This document shows positions 17,401-28,494 of a DNA stretch of 42,581 nt, piece by piece. The notes beneath the pieces were generated by a model that searched no databases, had not been told where the DNA came from, and worked only from the letters and a program-made list of their open reading frames with translations. The position numbers were made by a program, and so were the translations under genes. Position 1 is the first letter of the stretch. Each line of letters opens with the position of its first letter. Source of the stretch: Corallococcus praedator (GTDB taxonomy: Bacteria > Myxococcota > Myxococcia > Myxococcales > Myxococcaceae); assembly GCF_003612125.1 (NCBI RefSeq), contig NZ_RAWI01000034.1, positions 1-42,581 on the forward strand, written 5' to 3'.

Positions 17401-17616
17401 GCGCTGCCCCGCCTCTTCGGCCGCTTCGAGCGCGCCGTGTCCGACCGGCACTACGGCGGCATGGGGCTGGGGCTCTACATCAGCCGGCAGATTGTCGAAG
17501 CGCTGGGCGGCCGCATCGACGTGGACAGCCAGCCGGGGCAGGGCGCCACCTTCACCCTGCGACTGCCCCGTCACGCCGCGCCCGACACGCAGTCCCGTCC
17601 CCCCCAGGATTCGTGA
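14473..17616 (+). CDS. Large soluble histidine kinase (GAF-GAF-PAS-GAF-HisKA-HATPase)
   Basis: This is a cytosolic sensor kinase of about 1,047 residues. No transmembrane segment is visible. The first 155 residues are a Pro/Ser/Glu-rich, probably disordered tail. Approximate order: GAF at 165-340, GAF at 350-505, PAS at 515-635 (ending in D-I-T-R-R-K-E), GAF at 645-800, HisKA with the H-box S-H821-E-L-K-T-P, and HATPase with N-L-L-T-N-A-A-K-Y, D-E-G-I-G-I and M-G-L-G-L-Y. It senses small molecules or redox/light through its GAF/PAS domains; no ligand Cys/His can be assigned. It lacks a receiver domain. The start is uncertain: ATG 14473, GTG 14455 and ATG 14530 are all possible and none has a clear ribosome site. 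The partner may be the receiver at 11016. Confidence 0.9.
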   Translation: MPEPSLEPSAEPSGETPPVMEATNAVRLADAGGVSDFARAPEPLDAAAQVGVWNLSERVLEDSPPSRGPGEGNDSPEGRNQDVKVASANSLTDLDVASARDVSELRASRSSGPPELTASAVSTRDAADGVKDPPVSRTGAAPVLALPPEAGAPSHAFGEEGRFAFLARAGEVLSSSLDEPTVLRQLADLVVPGLADWCVVDLITPAGTVVRRAAAHRDPSLVPDAYAIAERWPLRVGGPTGVPHVLGTGQPYLLPDVPEAYVQAAVARGDGRLAEAWRLGCRSVMLVPLEARGRVLGCLSLMRGTSDRRYGEQDLALAHELARRAALSLDNAALYGEARQAQARTARLQAVTAALSRAATEDAVAQVLAREVWEASGATRVAVLALEEDGGLRPLRLLGYSEDALARFLRPQDEDAFPRMLQDCRREAWWFSSQEEFLRQHPQAAGFARSQGPGARAVVPLWGETRVQGLLLLAWPEARAFSPSERSFLEALAHQCAQALERAALYEALRERTERLRQALVTGDMGTWRVDLGRAKETRDAALNHMLGLPAVDSSSAVGDFLSRLHAEDRPYVEAEFHRYQRQPPCFFELEFRVVRRDGGVRWLHSVGQSFPGPDGKVAYLTGAMADITRRKEAEERLQLLLDASRVLALRLDDVEQTLPEVAKLVANHVATGCRVDLASPDGTLRRVTAAHRASAHDARWKDTPSDRESGPTQPALQCFASGEVCFLSHLDAQRGDALSVHVDGVSPTSVLAVPLRARGRVLGVITLFTAVPQRALVAADVTMVEELALRIGVALENARLFHDAQSAVRLRDEFLSVASHELKTPLTSLILQHNLIGRALEVAGASGLVTGRLTTAQRQVLRLTALVDNLLDVSRLSLGKLALERTEVDLAQLTRDAVERLEEVFAQSRCPVRVDLPRTLTGQWDALRLDQVLVNLLTNAAKYGAGHPVSVRAGTGAEGEAWLEVRDEGIGIDAAALPRLFGRFERAVSDRHYGGMGLGLYISRQIVEALGGRIDVDSQPGQGATFTLRLPRHAAPDTQSRPPQDS

Positions 17617-17628
17617 GGGGGGGACGGG
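17594..17628. terminator. Bidirectional hairpin around the kinase stop codon
   Basis: CCCGTCCCCCCC (17594-17605) pairs perfectly with GGGGGGGACGGG (17617-17628). The 11-nt loop contains the TGA at 17614-17616. It serves the kinase (+) and the DUF779 gene (-), which end convergently. Confidence 0.65.
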
Positions 17629-17643
17629 GCGCGCGGGGCGTCG

Positions 17644-18036
17644 TCAGTGGTGCTGGACGCCCTTGAGCGGAGGCCCTTCGGCTTCCATCGCCCGGTACTC
17701 GTCGTCGGTGAACAGGCGCGAGCGGATGAGGAAGCGCACGCCTTCGGGGGCTTCGACGGAGAAGCCACTGCCGCGACCGGGCACCACGTCCACGGTGAGG
17801 TGGGTGTGGCGCCAGTACTCGAACTGCGACCCGGACATGTAGAAGGGCGTGCCGACCACCGCACCCAGGTACACGTCCTCCTGGCCCACGCGGAAGTCGC
17901 CGCGCGGGAAGCACATGGGCGCGCTGCCGTCGCAGCAGCCGCCGGACTGATGGAAGAGCAGCGGACCGTGGAGGCCCTGCATCTTGTGGAGCAGGGCCTC
18001 GGCGGCCGGCGTCACTTCAACGCGCGGAACAGGCAT
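17644..18036 (-). CDS. DUF779 protein partnering acetaldehyde dehydrogenase
   Basis: This 130-residue protein of the DUF779 family is regularly encoded next to ExaC/AcoD-type aldehyde dehydrogenases. The family hallmarks are the cysteine cluster S-G-G-C34-C35-D-G-S-A-P-M-C42 and the acidic/hydrophobic end R-S-R-L-F-T-D-D-E. The cysteines suggest metal or thiol chemistry, perhaps maturation or protection of the dehydrogenase, but the role is not established. The start is ATG 18036, 2 nt after the stop of the dehydrogenase gene, so the two are co-transcribed and probably co-translated. An open frame on the other strand here is a shadow. Confidence 0.85.
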   Translation of the reverse strand: MPVPRVEVTPAAEALLHKMQGLHGPLLFHQSGGCCDGSAPMCFPRGDFRVGQEDVYLGAVVGTPFYMSGSQFEYWRHTHLTVDVVPGRGSGFSVEAPEGVRFLIRSRLFTDDEYRAMEAEGPPLKGVQHH

Positions 18037-18038
18037 CC

Positions 18039-19565
<1,527 letters not shown>

Positions 19566-19650
19566 TCGCGCGACTCCTGTCCTGCGGTGGGTTTTGAAGA
19601 CGAACCGACGATAGGCACGTGACGCTCCGCGTTATGCGAGGGGCGCGGCC

Positions 19651-19668
19651 TGTTAATGTCTGTTAATG
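19651..19668. promoter_or_regulatory. Direct repeat TGTTAATG x2 in the exaC divergent region
   Basis: TGTTAATG occurs at 19651-19658 and 19661-19668, an exact repeat with a 10-bp period, about one helical turn, in an otherwise GC-rich gap. The spacing suits a tandem-binding regulator of exaC or of the divergent receptor gene. Confidence 0.4.
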
Positions 19669-19743
19669 ATCTGCGAGGATGCGCAGACGGGCGCCCGCAG
19701 AGCCTGCCTGGGGCCGAGGGACGCAAGCGTGGATGGGAGTGGG

Positions 19744-22122
19744 ATGACCTGGGTCGCCAGGGCTGCACTGGCGGCCTTGCTGGCCTGCGGGAGCGGGGCT
19801 CGAGCGAGCAGTGACATCGTCGGCACCGCGGTGGACGTCTGGGAGGAAGCTCCGCTCAAGGACGTCCAGGTCTGGGCCCACTCGCCTTCCCAGGACGTGT
19901 CCCGGTTCGCGCGGACGGATGCGCAGGGCAGATTCCACTTCGCCCAGCTTCCTCCGGGGACCTACTCGCTCCTGTTCTCCACGGAGCAGGACAGGTCACA
20001 GCACCGCTACTGGGTTCTCCGGAAGGAGGACGTCCTGCTGCGGGACGGAGTCACCCTTCGCGTCGACGCGGCGCTGGTGGAGGAGTCCGGCACCATGATC
20101 TGCTTTGGGGGGCGCGACCGGGATGTGAACAGGTCGAGGACGGACTGGTCGCTCACGCCTTCGTACCTCGGGGGCTTCGCGGTGGGACGGTCCACGCCGG
20201 TGCAGGGCGCGGTGCGCTCGCTCGACGGACTCCTCGCGCTCGCGGCGGGGGGGCGCACGGACGCCTCAGGAGCGGGCATCTCCTTCCATGGCGCCTCCGC
20301 CTTCGAGAATCGCCATGTCCTGGAGGGGATCTCCACCAGCGATCCCTCGTTCGGAACCAATGCCCTTCCGCTCAGCACGGAGCTGCTCGGGTCCTTCCTC
20401 CTGACGACGGGGGGATACGCTCCGGAGATGGGCCGCGTCTCCGGTGGCCTCATCGAGGCGACGCTCCCCACGGACGCCACTCCCCTCGTGGACCTCGCGA
20501 CCCTCGACACCGTCGAATACGACGACGCCCTCGAAGCCGCCAAATCCCTCCATGGCTCCGTCTTCGGCTCCTGGGCGCCGGGTGTGTTGGAGGGCCCGCG
20601 CGCGTCCGACACGGGCACGCTCCAGCACCTGGGGGACTTCGGGGCCACCGTCGGTGGACCGCTCATCCCGGAGCGTTTGTCCTTCTTCGCGGGCGTCACC
20701 CCGGCACTCAGCCGCGTGGCGACGCCCCGGTCCGCGCAGCAGGGCGAACCCTCACGCTTCACCGACCAGCGCAGCGTCCAGGCCCTGGCGAAGCTGACGT
20801 ATTCGCCCAGCCTGGCCCATGTCCTGTCGCTGTCCTGGGTCACCACGCCTGCTTCCCTGAGAGGCGCCAGTCCCCCCGTGGGGGATGCCTGGACGGGAAG
20901 CGGATCCGACAGCACCACCACGCTGATGGCGCTGGGGTATTCAGGGTACCCGGGCCCCGTGCAGGTGGATGCACGGGTGGGCTGGCTGCGACAGCAGGGC
21001 TCCGACGCGGCCTTCCCTCATGAACGGGAGCGCCTCCAGGCCAATGCCCGCACCACGTACCGGCTCAAGGCCCTGGGCGCGCATGTCTTCCGCGCGGGGG
21101 CCGACGCGGAGTTCCTGCGTGATGCGCCCCTCGGAGCGAGCGCGACCAGCCAGCAGGTCGGGGTCTTCGTGCAGGACTTCTGGGACGTGCGCGACTGGTT
21201 CGCGGTCAATGGAGGGGTTCGCTACGACGTGCAGTGGTTGAGGGACACGGACGGCGGGCCCGCGCTTCGGCTCGGGCGCCCCTTCTCCCCGCGCCTGGGC
21301 GTGGTCCTGGACCCGTCTGGCAGGACCTTCTCGCGGTTCTTCGCTCACGTCGCGAAGGTCCAGGGGCCGGTCCTGCTGGGCCTGCTCACGCCCCCGTCCT
21401 CCCGTGTGTCGCTGGCGCCGGGGCTCGTGGCGCCGTCCTCCACGGAGTTCCTCGCGGGCGTGGAGCTGCCCCTCATGAGCGAGGACACGCTGGGCGCGAC
21501 CTATACGCACCGCCGACTGGAGACGGGCCTCCGGTCGTTGAACCGCGACGACGGCGGCCTCGTCCTCGTCAATCCAGGGACGGGCCTGGGGGCGGACCTG
21601 CCGGAGGCGCGGCGCACCTACGAGGCGGTGATGCTGGAGTGGCGACGCACGCTCCGCTTCGGCTGGCAGGCCCAGGTCAGCTACACGTGGTCGCGGCTGC
21701 GCGGCAACGACGCGGGACTGATGCTGCTGTCGGATGCGCGGGGCGTGCCCCGGCTCGTCACCGACACCGAGGCCCGTGAGCCGGACGCCCTGCTGCCGGC
21801 GGACCGTACCCACATCCTCAAGGCGTTCGGCTCCCGGGAGTTCAAACACTCCCACCGCCTGAAGTCGGTCCTGGGCCTGTCCTATCTCGGAGGCTCCGGT
21901 ACCCCCGTCGACGGTGTGGCCGAGCGCCTGCCGTGGAGCCACACCGTCAATGTCCATGTGGACGTGCGCTACCGCGTCGACCGCGTGGCCAATGCCTCCT
22001 TCAGCCTGGATGTCTTCAACCTGCTCAATGGCCAGGCGGAGACCCGTCTGGATGTCGCGGGAGCGCCCTTGCGGTACCCGCTTCCCCGGCAGGTGCGAAT
22101 CGGGGTCCGGTACACCTTCTGA
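19744..22122 (+). CDS. TonB-receptor-like outer-membrane protein with carboxypeptidase-regulatory domain
   Basis: This is a 792-residue outer-membrane barrel protein. ATG 19744 has GGGAG just upstream and begins a signal peptide (MTWVARAALAALLACGSGARA). Residues about 24-105 form a carboxypeptidase-regulatory-like domain (D-I-V-G-T-A-V-D-V...A-Q-G-R-F-H-F...L-P-P-G-T-Y-S). A plug-like region (G-G-Y-A-P-E-M-G-R-V-S-G-G) and a long beta-barrel ending in R-Q-V-R-I-G-V-R-Y-T-F, with C-terminal Phe, follow. The order matches the Oar-type group of TonB-dependent receptors common in myxobacteria. No clear TonB box is visible. The ligand is unknown. An upstream ATG at 19666 is less likely. Confidence 0.82.
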   Translation: MTWVARAALAALLACGSGARASSDIVGTAVDVWEEAPLKDVQVWAHSPSQDVSRFARTDAQGRFHFAQLPPGTYSLLFSTEQDRSQHRYWVLRKEDVLLRDGVTLRVDAALVEESGTMICFGGRDRDVNRSRTDWSLTPSYLGGFAVGRSTPVQGAVRSLDGLLALAAGGRTDASGAGISFHGASAFENRHVLEGISTSDPSFGTNALPLSTELLGSFLLTTGGYAPEMGRVSGGLIEATLPTDATPLVDLATLDTVEYDDALEAAKSLHGSVFGSWAPGVLEGPRASDTGTLQHLGDFGATVGGPLIPERLSFFAGVTPALSRVATPRSAQQGEPSRFTDQRSVQALAKLTYSPSLAHVLSLSWVTTPASLRGASPPVGDAWTGSGSDSTTTLMALGYSGYPGPVQVDARVGWLRQQGSDAAFPHERERLQANARTTYRLKALGAHVFRAGADAEFLRDAPLGASATSQQVGVFVQDFWDVRDWFAVNGGVRYDVQWLRDTDGGPALRLGRPFSPRLGVVLDPSGRTFSRFFAHVAKVQGPVLLGLLTPPSSRVSLAPGLVAPSSTEFLAGVELPLMSEDTLGATYTHRRLETGLRSLNRDDGGLVLVNPGTGLGADLPEARRTYEAVMLEWRRTLRFGWQAQVSYTWSRLRGNDAGLMLLSDARGVPRLVTDTEAREPDALLPADRTHILKAFGSREFKHSHRLKSVLGLSYLGGSGTPVDGVAERLPWSHTVNVHVDVRYRVDRVANASFSLDVFNLLNGQAETRLDVAGAPLRYPLPRQVRIGVRYTF

Positions 22123-22154
22123 TCCTTCAGGGCGGAGCGTGGAGGGAGTGGGTC

Positions 22155-22649
22155 CTACTTCGCGGCGACCGTGGCGGACTCCACCTTCTGGATGAGCTCC
22201 CACTCCAGGTCGGTGTCGCGGGTCGTCGGGTACAGCCCCGCGTTCTGGATGACGTCGTTCTTGTACACGTTGCGGCCGTCGGCCTCGCGCGTCTGCGTGC
22301 GCTCATCGCGCTGGAAGTGGACGGTGCTCTGGCCGGGGACGCGCTCGACGCCCGTCACGGAGTAGCGCGCCCAGGTGGTGCCCAGGGACGTGGGGGTGCC
22401 GATGAGGAGCCACTCGGTCCGCGCGATGAAGCCTTCGCGGGAGCGCTCATCGAGGGGCTTGATGGAGAAGCCCTCGTCCTTGATCAGCGCGAGGGCCTCG
22501 GGCCAGACCTCCGCGAGGGGCTTGCGGTACACGTGGTCGCGCGCGGTGTCTTCCTGAGCGACCTGCTGGCGGACAGCGGCGCAGCCGGAGCCCGCCAGCG
22601 AGAAGACGGTGGATGCCAGCAACGCAGCGGTTCGGAAGGATGGCTTCAT
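22155..22649 (-). CDS. Small envelope lipoprotein, BamC-like feel
   Basis: This 164-residue exported protein has a probable lipidated Cys23 after L-A-G-S-G; the lipobox is weak. The mature part has an amphipathic start (V-Y-R-K-P-L-A-E-V-W-P-E-A-L-A-L-I-K-D-E-G-F), then a strand-turn-strand with R-T-E-W-L-L-I-G and a long Arg/Asp-rich beta end. The helix plus beta pattern is reminiscent of BamC-like/NlpB lipoprotein domains, but I cannot confirm the family. It converges with the TonB-receptor-like gene, so it is transcribed separately. The start at ATG 22649 follows from the signal peptide; a longer frame upstream adds no signal logic. Confidence 0.72.
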   Translation of the reverse strand: MKPSFRTAALLASTVFSLAGSGCAAVRQQVAQEDTARDHVYRKPLAEVWPEALALIKDEGFSIKPLDERSREGFIARTEWLLIGTPTSLGTTWARYSVTGVERVPGQSTVHFQRDERTQTREADGRNVYKNDVIQNAGLYPTTRDTDLEWELIQKVESATVAAK

Positions 22650-22807
22650 GGCGTTCCTGTTTCCTTGGGAAGGTGGCGCCAGGACTGTCCCTGGCGCGGG
22701 GCCCAAGCGCCAAGCCTCCGGACACGGTCGGGACGACTACCCTTCAAGACGCAACCATCCGCCGTGTCTTCGCCCAAGCCCGGAGGCCGACGCGCGCGGT
22801 TTCAGCA

Positions 22808-22821
22808 CCGGCGCGCGCCGG
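22808..22821. terminator. Palindromic hairpin after the S15-type hydrolase
   Basis: CCGGCGCGCGCCGG is a perfect 14-bp palindrome, able to fold as CCGGC/GCCGG with a GCGC loop. It lies 13 nt beyond the hydrolase stop on the minus strand. It may be a terminator, with no U-tract. Confidence 0.35.
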
Positions 22822-22834
22822 CACGGGACTCCCA

Positions 22835-24439
22835 TCAGCGCAGCGGCAGGTCCAGCCAGGACGGGCCGCGGAGCGACAGCTGTGCTCCGACGTTGTTGGC
22901 GCCCAGGTAGAGCGGGTCCTGGGTGTCCACGACGAGCGCGAGCTGGTGCAACGCCGCGACGTCATAGGCCGTGGCGGGGAACTTCAGGTCCAGGTCCACG
23001 GGGGTGCCGGGCGTGGCGCCGGTCCAGGTGAGCGGCACGTGGGTGATGAGGCCACCGAAGTCGCCGGTGACGTCATACAGGTACGCGACCACGGTCCCGG
23101 AAGAGGCGGACGGCGTGATGCGCAGGCGCAGGGTGGCCGAGCCACGGATGGCGATGGACCGGGTTGAAAGGGCCGACGTCCAGACGCCCGCGTTGAGGCG
23201 GTTGATGCCCGGCAGCCAGACGATGGGCGGAATGCCGGTCAGCGCCTGGAGCCCGTTGGTCAAGAGCGCCACGCCCGCGTCGGCGGTGGTGTCGAACGCC
23301 CAGACGGTCCTCGCGGCGCTGGAAGAGGGCGTGCCACCCAGCGTGCCGGCGCCATCCAGCAGGCGGATGGCGCCCAGTCCGTAGCGCTGCGTGCTGGAGG
23401 CGACAGCGGCCCATGACGCGTAGCCCTCCACCGCGCCGTTGTACGTGCGCAGCACGATGGGCGCCTCGTGGGTGATGCTGGGGTCCACGCCCGCGACGTG
23501 CGCGTCCATCCAGCGCGTGACGCTGCTCCAGACGTGGTTGGGAAGCCCGAACAGGCCGGTGGCCTCCACGACGGCGTGGTCACCCGGCGCGAGCTCCAGG
23601 CGCTTGGGCCCCGTGAGCTGGCCGTAGAACTCCACCAGCTGGTTGGGCGGAAAGAGGCTGTCGCCATAGGCGTTGGCGATGAGGATGGCGGGCGCGTTCG
23701 CGTTGATGCGGGACAGGTAGGTGCTCGCGGAGCGCACCCGGCCCCAGGCCTTGATGCCCGCGATGTCGCGGTTGGCGTAGTAGTTGTCGATGGTCGTGCG
23801 CAGCTCCGGGCCAGGCCTGCCCAGCAGGCGCGACGTGAAGTCCAGCAGGCCCACCGCCTGCGGTCGCCGGGTCTCCCCGCCGAACAGCGAGGCCACCAGG
23901 TCCGTCCAGCCGGACAGCGCGGCCACGGCCTTCACGCGCGGGTCGAACCCGGACGCGATGAGCGAGATGCCAGCGCCATACGAGACCCCCGCGAGGCCGA
24001 TGCGCGAGCCGTCCGCGGACGTATTCGCGAGCAGCCAGTCGATGATGCGCGACGTGTCCGCGATGTCCGCGGGGCCTGCCGTGTCGATGCCACCCCCCGA
24101 GGCCCAGAAGCCTCGCGGCGTATAGGACAGCGCCACGTAGCCCCGCTGCGCCAGCGCGCTCGCCTGGGCCAGGTACTCCAGGTCATTGAGCCCCCAGCTG
24201 GAGATGAAGACGATGGCCGGGTGCGGCCCCGGCGTCGTCGGCGCGATGTAGTTGGCCTTGAGCACGGTGCCGTCGCCCGCGGTGATGTCCACGAACTTGA
24301 AGCCGGTGGTCGGCACCGCGGCCACGACGGCACGCGCGGCCGTGGCCTGGACGGGAAGCGCGACGCCCGCGAACGGCGCGAGCAAGGCCAGCAGGAGGAA
24401 CGGCAGCGGGAGGACCCGCGATGGAACACGCTGCGACAT
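22835..24439 (-). CDS. Exported alpha/beta hydrolase with PepX_C-like domain (S15/X-Pro peptidase type)
   Basis: This 534-residue secreted hydrolase of the X-prolyl dipeptidyl-peptidase/cocaine-esterase-like group starts at ATG 24439, with GAGGTG upstream, and has a signal peptide with an L-P-F-L-L-L-A-L-L core. The nucleophile is Ser153 in G-V-S-Y-G-A-G; probable partners are Asp260 (N-A-Y-G-D-S) and His288 (P-G-D-H-A-V). The C-terminal 190 residues form a beta-sandwich ending L-S-L-R-G-P-S-W-L-D-L-P-L-R, like the PepX_C domain. A predicted extracellular peptidase or esterase suits a predatory lifestyle. It could equally be an acyl-amino ester hydrolase. The gene is followed by a palindromic hairpin. 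Confidence 0.85.
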   Translation of the reverse strand: MSQRVPSRVLPLPFLLLALLAPFAGVALPVQATAARAVVAAVPTTGFKFVDITAGDGTVLKANYIAPTTPGPHPAIVFISSWGLNDLEYLAQASALAQRGYVALSYTPRGFWASGGGIDTAGPADIADTSRIIDWLLANTSADGSRIGLAGVSYGAGISLIASGFDPRVKAVAALSGWTDLVASLFGGETRRPQAVGLLDFTSRLLGRPGPELRTTIDNYYANRDIAGIKAWGRVRSASTYLSRINANAPAILIANAYGDSLFPPNQLVEFYGQLTGPKRLELAPGDHAVVEATGLFGLPNHVWSSVTRWMDAHVAGVDPSITHEAPIVLRTYNGAVEGYASWAAVASSTQRYGLGAIRLLDGAGTLGGTPSSSAARTVWAFDTTADAGVALLTNGLQALTGIPPIVWLPGINRLNAGVWTSALSTRSIAIRGSATLRLRITPSASSGTVVAYLYDVTGDFGGLITHVPLTWTGATPGTPVDLDLKFPATAYDVAALHQLALVVDTQDPLYLGANNVGAQLSLRGPSWLDLPLR

Positions 24440-25087
24440 GGGACACCTCAAGTGGGGGAAGCCTTGAGAAGAGGGGAAGACCTCTAAGATTAGATAGAGG
24501 CGCACTCACGGTATGAGCAGATTGATTCCCGAATCAAGGCCCCGGCAGGGGTCCATCCCAATCGCAGACAAATGTTTCAAGGCATGGCGGGGCACCGTCG
24601 GTCCTGGTCGGTCCGAAGCCCGGGAGCCCCCGGCATCCACGGAAGACTCTTCATTCCTGCGGGCTTTGTCGTGCCTCGAACAGGTCGCGGATCCGCGCGC
24701 CCCTCGCACGGCGTCAGCGGCTTCCACGCGTCCACCGGGAGCCGCGCGAACACGGCTTTCTTCGCGAGTGAACGAGGTGTTTTCCGCTCTCGTTGGTGAT
24801 GTTGATGAACACTGGAAACCCGCACGCACGCCTGTCATCGTGTGGGACTGCGCGTCGCGGTGGCGACGTTGAAGGGGCGTGAAGGCGGAAGTCGGTCAAG
24901 GTTGGGCGGACTGAACGTATTGAGTAGCAGGGCGGAAAATTATCCCGTCCCGGGGCTGTAAAAACTCCCCGAAACCGAAGGGTGTCTCCGGATGCGCTGG
25001 AACACGGGTCGCGAAGGAGTGTCGGAAAAGCGAAGCGGATCAACCGTTTGGCGCGACCGTCCGCGCAACCCTGAAAATCCCGGGTCC
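24440..25087. other. Non-coding gap between hydrolase and Ser/Thr kinase, with possible transposase scrap
   Basis: No convincing gene is visible in about 650 bases. The best frame (24513-24872, +) contains a segment reading F-L-R-A-L-S-C-L-E-Q-V-A-D-P-R-A-P-R, which recalls the N-terminus of ISAs1-like transposases. It is not followed by the rest of a transposase and has no terminal inverted repeats that I can find, so it may be chance or a decayed remnant. The region from 24870 to 25000 is AT-richer, with an AAAATTA patch and a poly-A stretch, and probably carries promoter or regulatory signals for the kinase. Confidence 0.5.
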
Positions 25088-25103
25088 TGGCACACCGCTG
25101 GCA
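25088..25103 (+). promoter_or_regulatory. Sigma-54-like -24/-12 promoter for the Ser/Thr kinase
   Basis: TGGCACACCGCTGGCA matches the TGGCACG-N4-TTGCA consensus closely: GG and GC have the required spacing and two positions differ. It lies about 60 nt before the kinase start, so transcription would begin near 25115. No enhancer-binding regulator is adjacent. Confidence 0.5.
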
Positions 25104-25161
25104 TCCGCTCCTGACGCTGTCCCAACCCCCGCTTCGCTTCGGCAGGTCCCGGTCCCCCTCC

Positions 25162-27090
<1,929 letters not shown>

Positions 27091-27165
27091 GGGGGCCGGC
27101 CCCGCATCTGGAGTGGGGTCGCCTTGCGTATGGGAGGGGAGTCCTCGTTAATCCTCTCCTCTTCC

Positions 27166-28476
27166 ATGGCTTCCGAACCCGACGACAAGCTTCCGCCCCA
27201 GGGGCGGTTCAACCGCCTGCGCAAGCTGGCGGGCCTCTCCATGCACGTGGGCTCGGAGGTGCTCAAGACGGGCGCCAAACACCTCGCGGGCTCTAGCCCG
27301 TCTGAGCTGCTCAGCCTGGGCACCGCGGAGAAGCTGGTGGCCACGCTGGGGGAGATGAAGGGCGCGGCCATGAAGCTGGGCCAGGCGCTCTCCATGGACC
27401 AGGACCTGCTCACGCCCGAAGTGCGGCAGATGCTGGCGAAGCTGCAGAACCAGGCGCCCGCCATGTCCTACGCGCAGGTGTCGCGCGTGGTGAAGGAGGA
27501 GCTGGGCGCGCCGCCGGAGGAGCTGTTCCGCGAGTTCTCCCGTGAGGCGCTGGCCGCCGCGTCGCTGGGGCAGGTGCACAAGGCGGTGCTGCACGACGGC
27601 CGCGCGGTGGCGGTGAAGGTGCAGTACCCGGGCATCGACGCGTCCATGGTCCACGACATGGACAACCTGGGCCTGGTCGTGAAGACGGTGTCCAAGACGT
27701 CGCGGATGATGGACGGCACCGCGTACTTCCAGGAGTTCCGCGACGAACTCATGCTGGAGCTGGACTACCGCCGCGAGGCGATGCTCGCCGCGGGCTTCGC
27801 CCAGAGCGTGGCGAAGCTGCCGGACCTGTACGTGCCGCAGGTCATCGTGGACCGGAGCGCCCGGCGCGTCCTCACGCTGGAGTTCCTGGAAGGCCAGACG
27901 CTCAAGGACTGGGTGCCGACGTCCCCGGACAACGCCGCGCGCTTCCGCGTCGCGCGCCAGCTCATCCGCGCCACCTACGGGCCCTTCCTGGACGCGGGGG
28001 AGATCCACGCGGATCCGCACCCGGGCAACTTCATGGTGATGCCGGACGGGCGCATGGGCCTCTTGGACTTCGGCTCCATCAAGCGCTTCAGCCCGGGCTT
28101 CGTCGCCTCCAACCGCCGCATGTTCCACCAGGCGCTGCGACTGGAGACGCTGGACGTCCTGGCCCTGTGCCGGGAGGTCGGCTTCACGGTGGAGTTGCCG
28201 GAGCCGGAGGCGGAGGCGCTCCTGCGCGAGGTGCTGCACATCGCCGGGCGGCCCATGCGCGCGTCGCCGTATGACTACGGCACCTGCGACATCAACCGCG
28301 ACCTGCGCAACCACTTCACGCGCAACGCCGCGCGCTTCCTGCGCATCAAGCCGCCCCCGGAGGCGATGATGTTCTTTCGCGCCACCGGCGGGCTCGCGCA
28401 GAACCTGCGCCTGCTGGGCGCGCACGGCGACTTCCGGCAGGTGTTCCTGGAGGTCGGCGCCCTCGTGGAGGCGTGA
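27166..28476 (+). CDS. ABC1/AarF/UbiB family atypical kinase
   Basis: This protein of about 436 residues has the UbiB/ABC1 atypical kinase fold: K-x-G-Q motif K-L-G-Q at 70-73, the Ala-rich loop A-A-A-S-L-G-Q-V-H, Lys151 (A-V-K-V-Q-Y-P-G), H-A-D-P-H-P-G-N and L-D-F-G metal motif. Members support quinone biosynthesis or lipid homeostasis and act on membranes. The ubi genes are not nearby. The start is uncertain: ATG 27166 lies too far from the GGGAGGGGAG at 27132-27141, while TTG 27124 or ATG 27130 begin before that purine-rich stretch. The gene follows the Ser/Thr kinase by 75 nt and may be read with it, ending at a hairpin that spans its stop. Confidence 0.87.
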   Translation: MASEPDDKLPPQGRFNRLRKLAGLSMHVGSEVLKTGAKHLAGSSPSELLSLGTAEKLVATLGEMKGAAMKLGQALSMDQDLLTPEVRQMLAKLQNQAPAMSYAQVSRVVKEELGAPPEELFREFSREALAAASLGQVHKAVLHDGRAVAVKVQYPGIDASMVHDMDNLGLVVKTVSKTSRMMDGTAYFQEFRDELMLELDYRREAMLAAGFAQSVAKLPDLYVPQVIVDRSARRVLTLEFLEGQTLKDWVPTSPDNAARFRVARQLIRATYGPFLDAGEIHADPHPGNFMVMPDGRMGLLDFGSIKRFSPGFVASNRRMFHQALRLETLDVLALCREVGFTVELPEPEAEALLREVLHIAGRPMRASPYDYGTCDINRDLRNHFTRNAARFLRIKPPPEAMMFFRATGGLAQNLRLLGAHGDFRQVFLEVGALVEA

Positions 28477-28482
28477 GGGCGC
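28457..28482. terminator. Hairpin spanning the ABC1 gene stop
   Basis: GCGCCCTC (28457-28464) pairs perfectly with GAGGGCGC (28475-28482) around a 10-nt loop; the TGA is at 28474-28476. It lies between convergent genes ending at 28476 and 28495. Confidence 0.55.
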
Positions 28483-28494
28483 GCGGGGACGGCG

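Noticed and set aside
22835-24439. Calling it a specific X-Pro dipeptidyl peptidase
   Set aside because: The catalytic triad and fold are visible but the Pro-specific determinants cannot be checked by eye, so only the broad hydrolase family is claimed.
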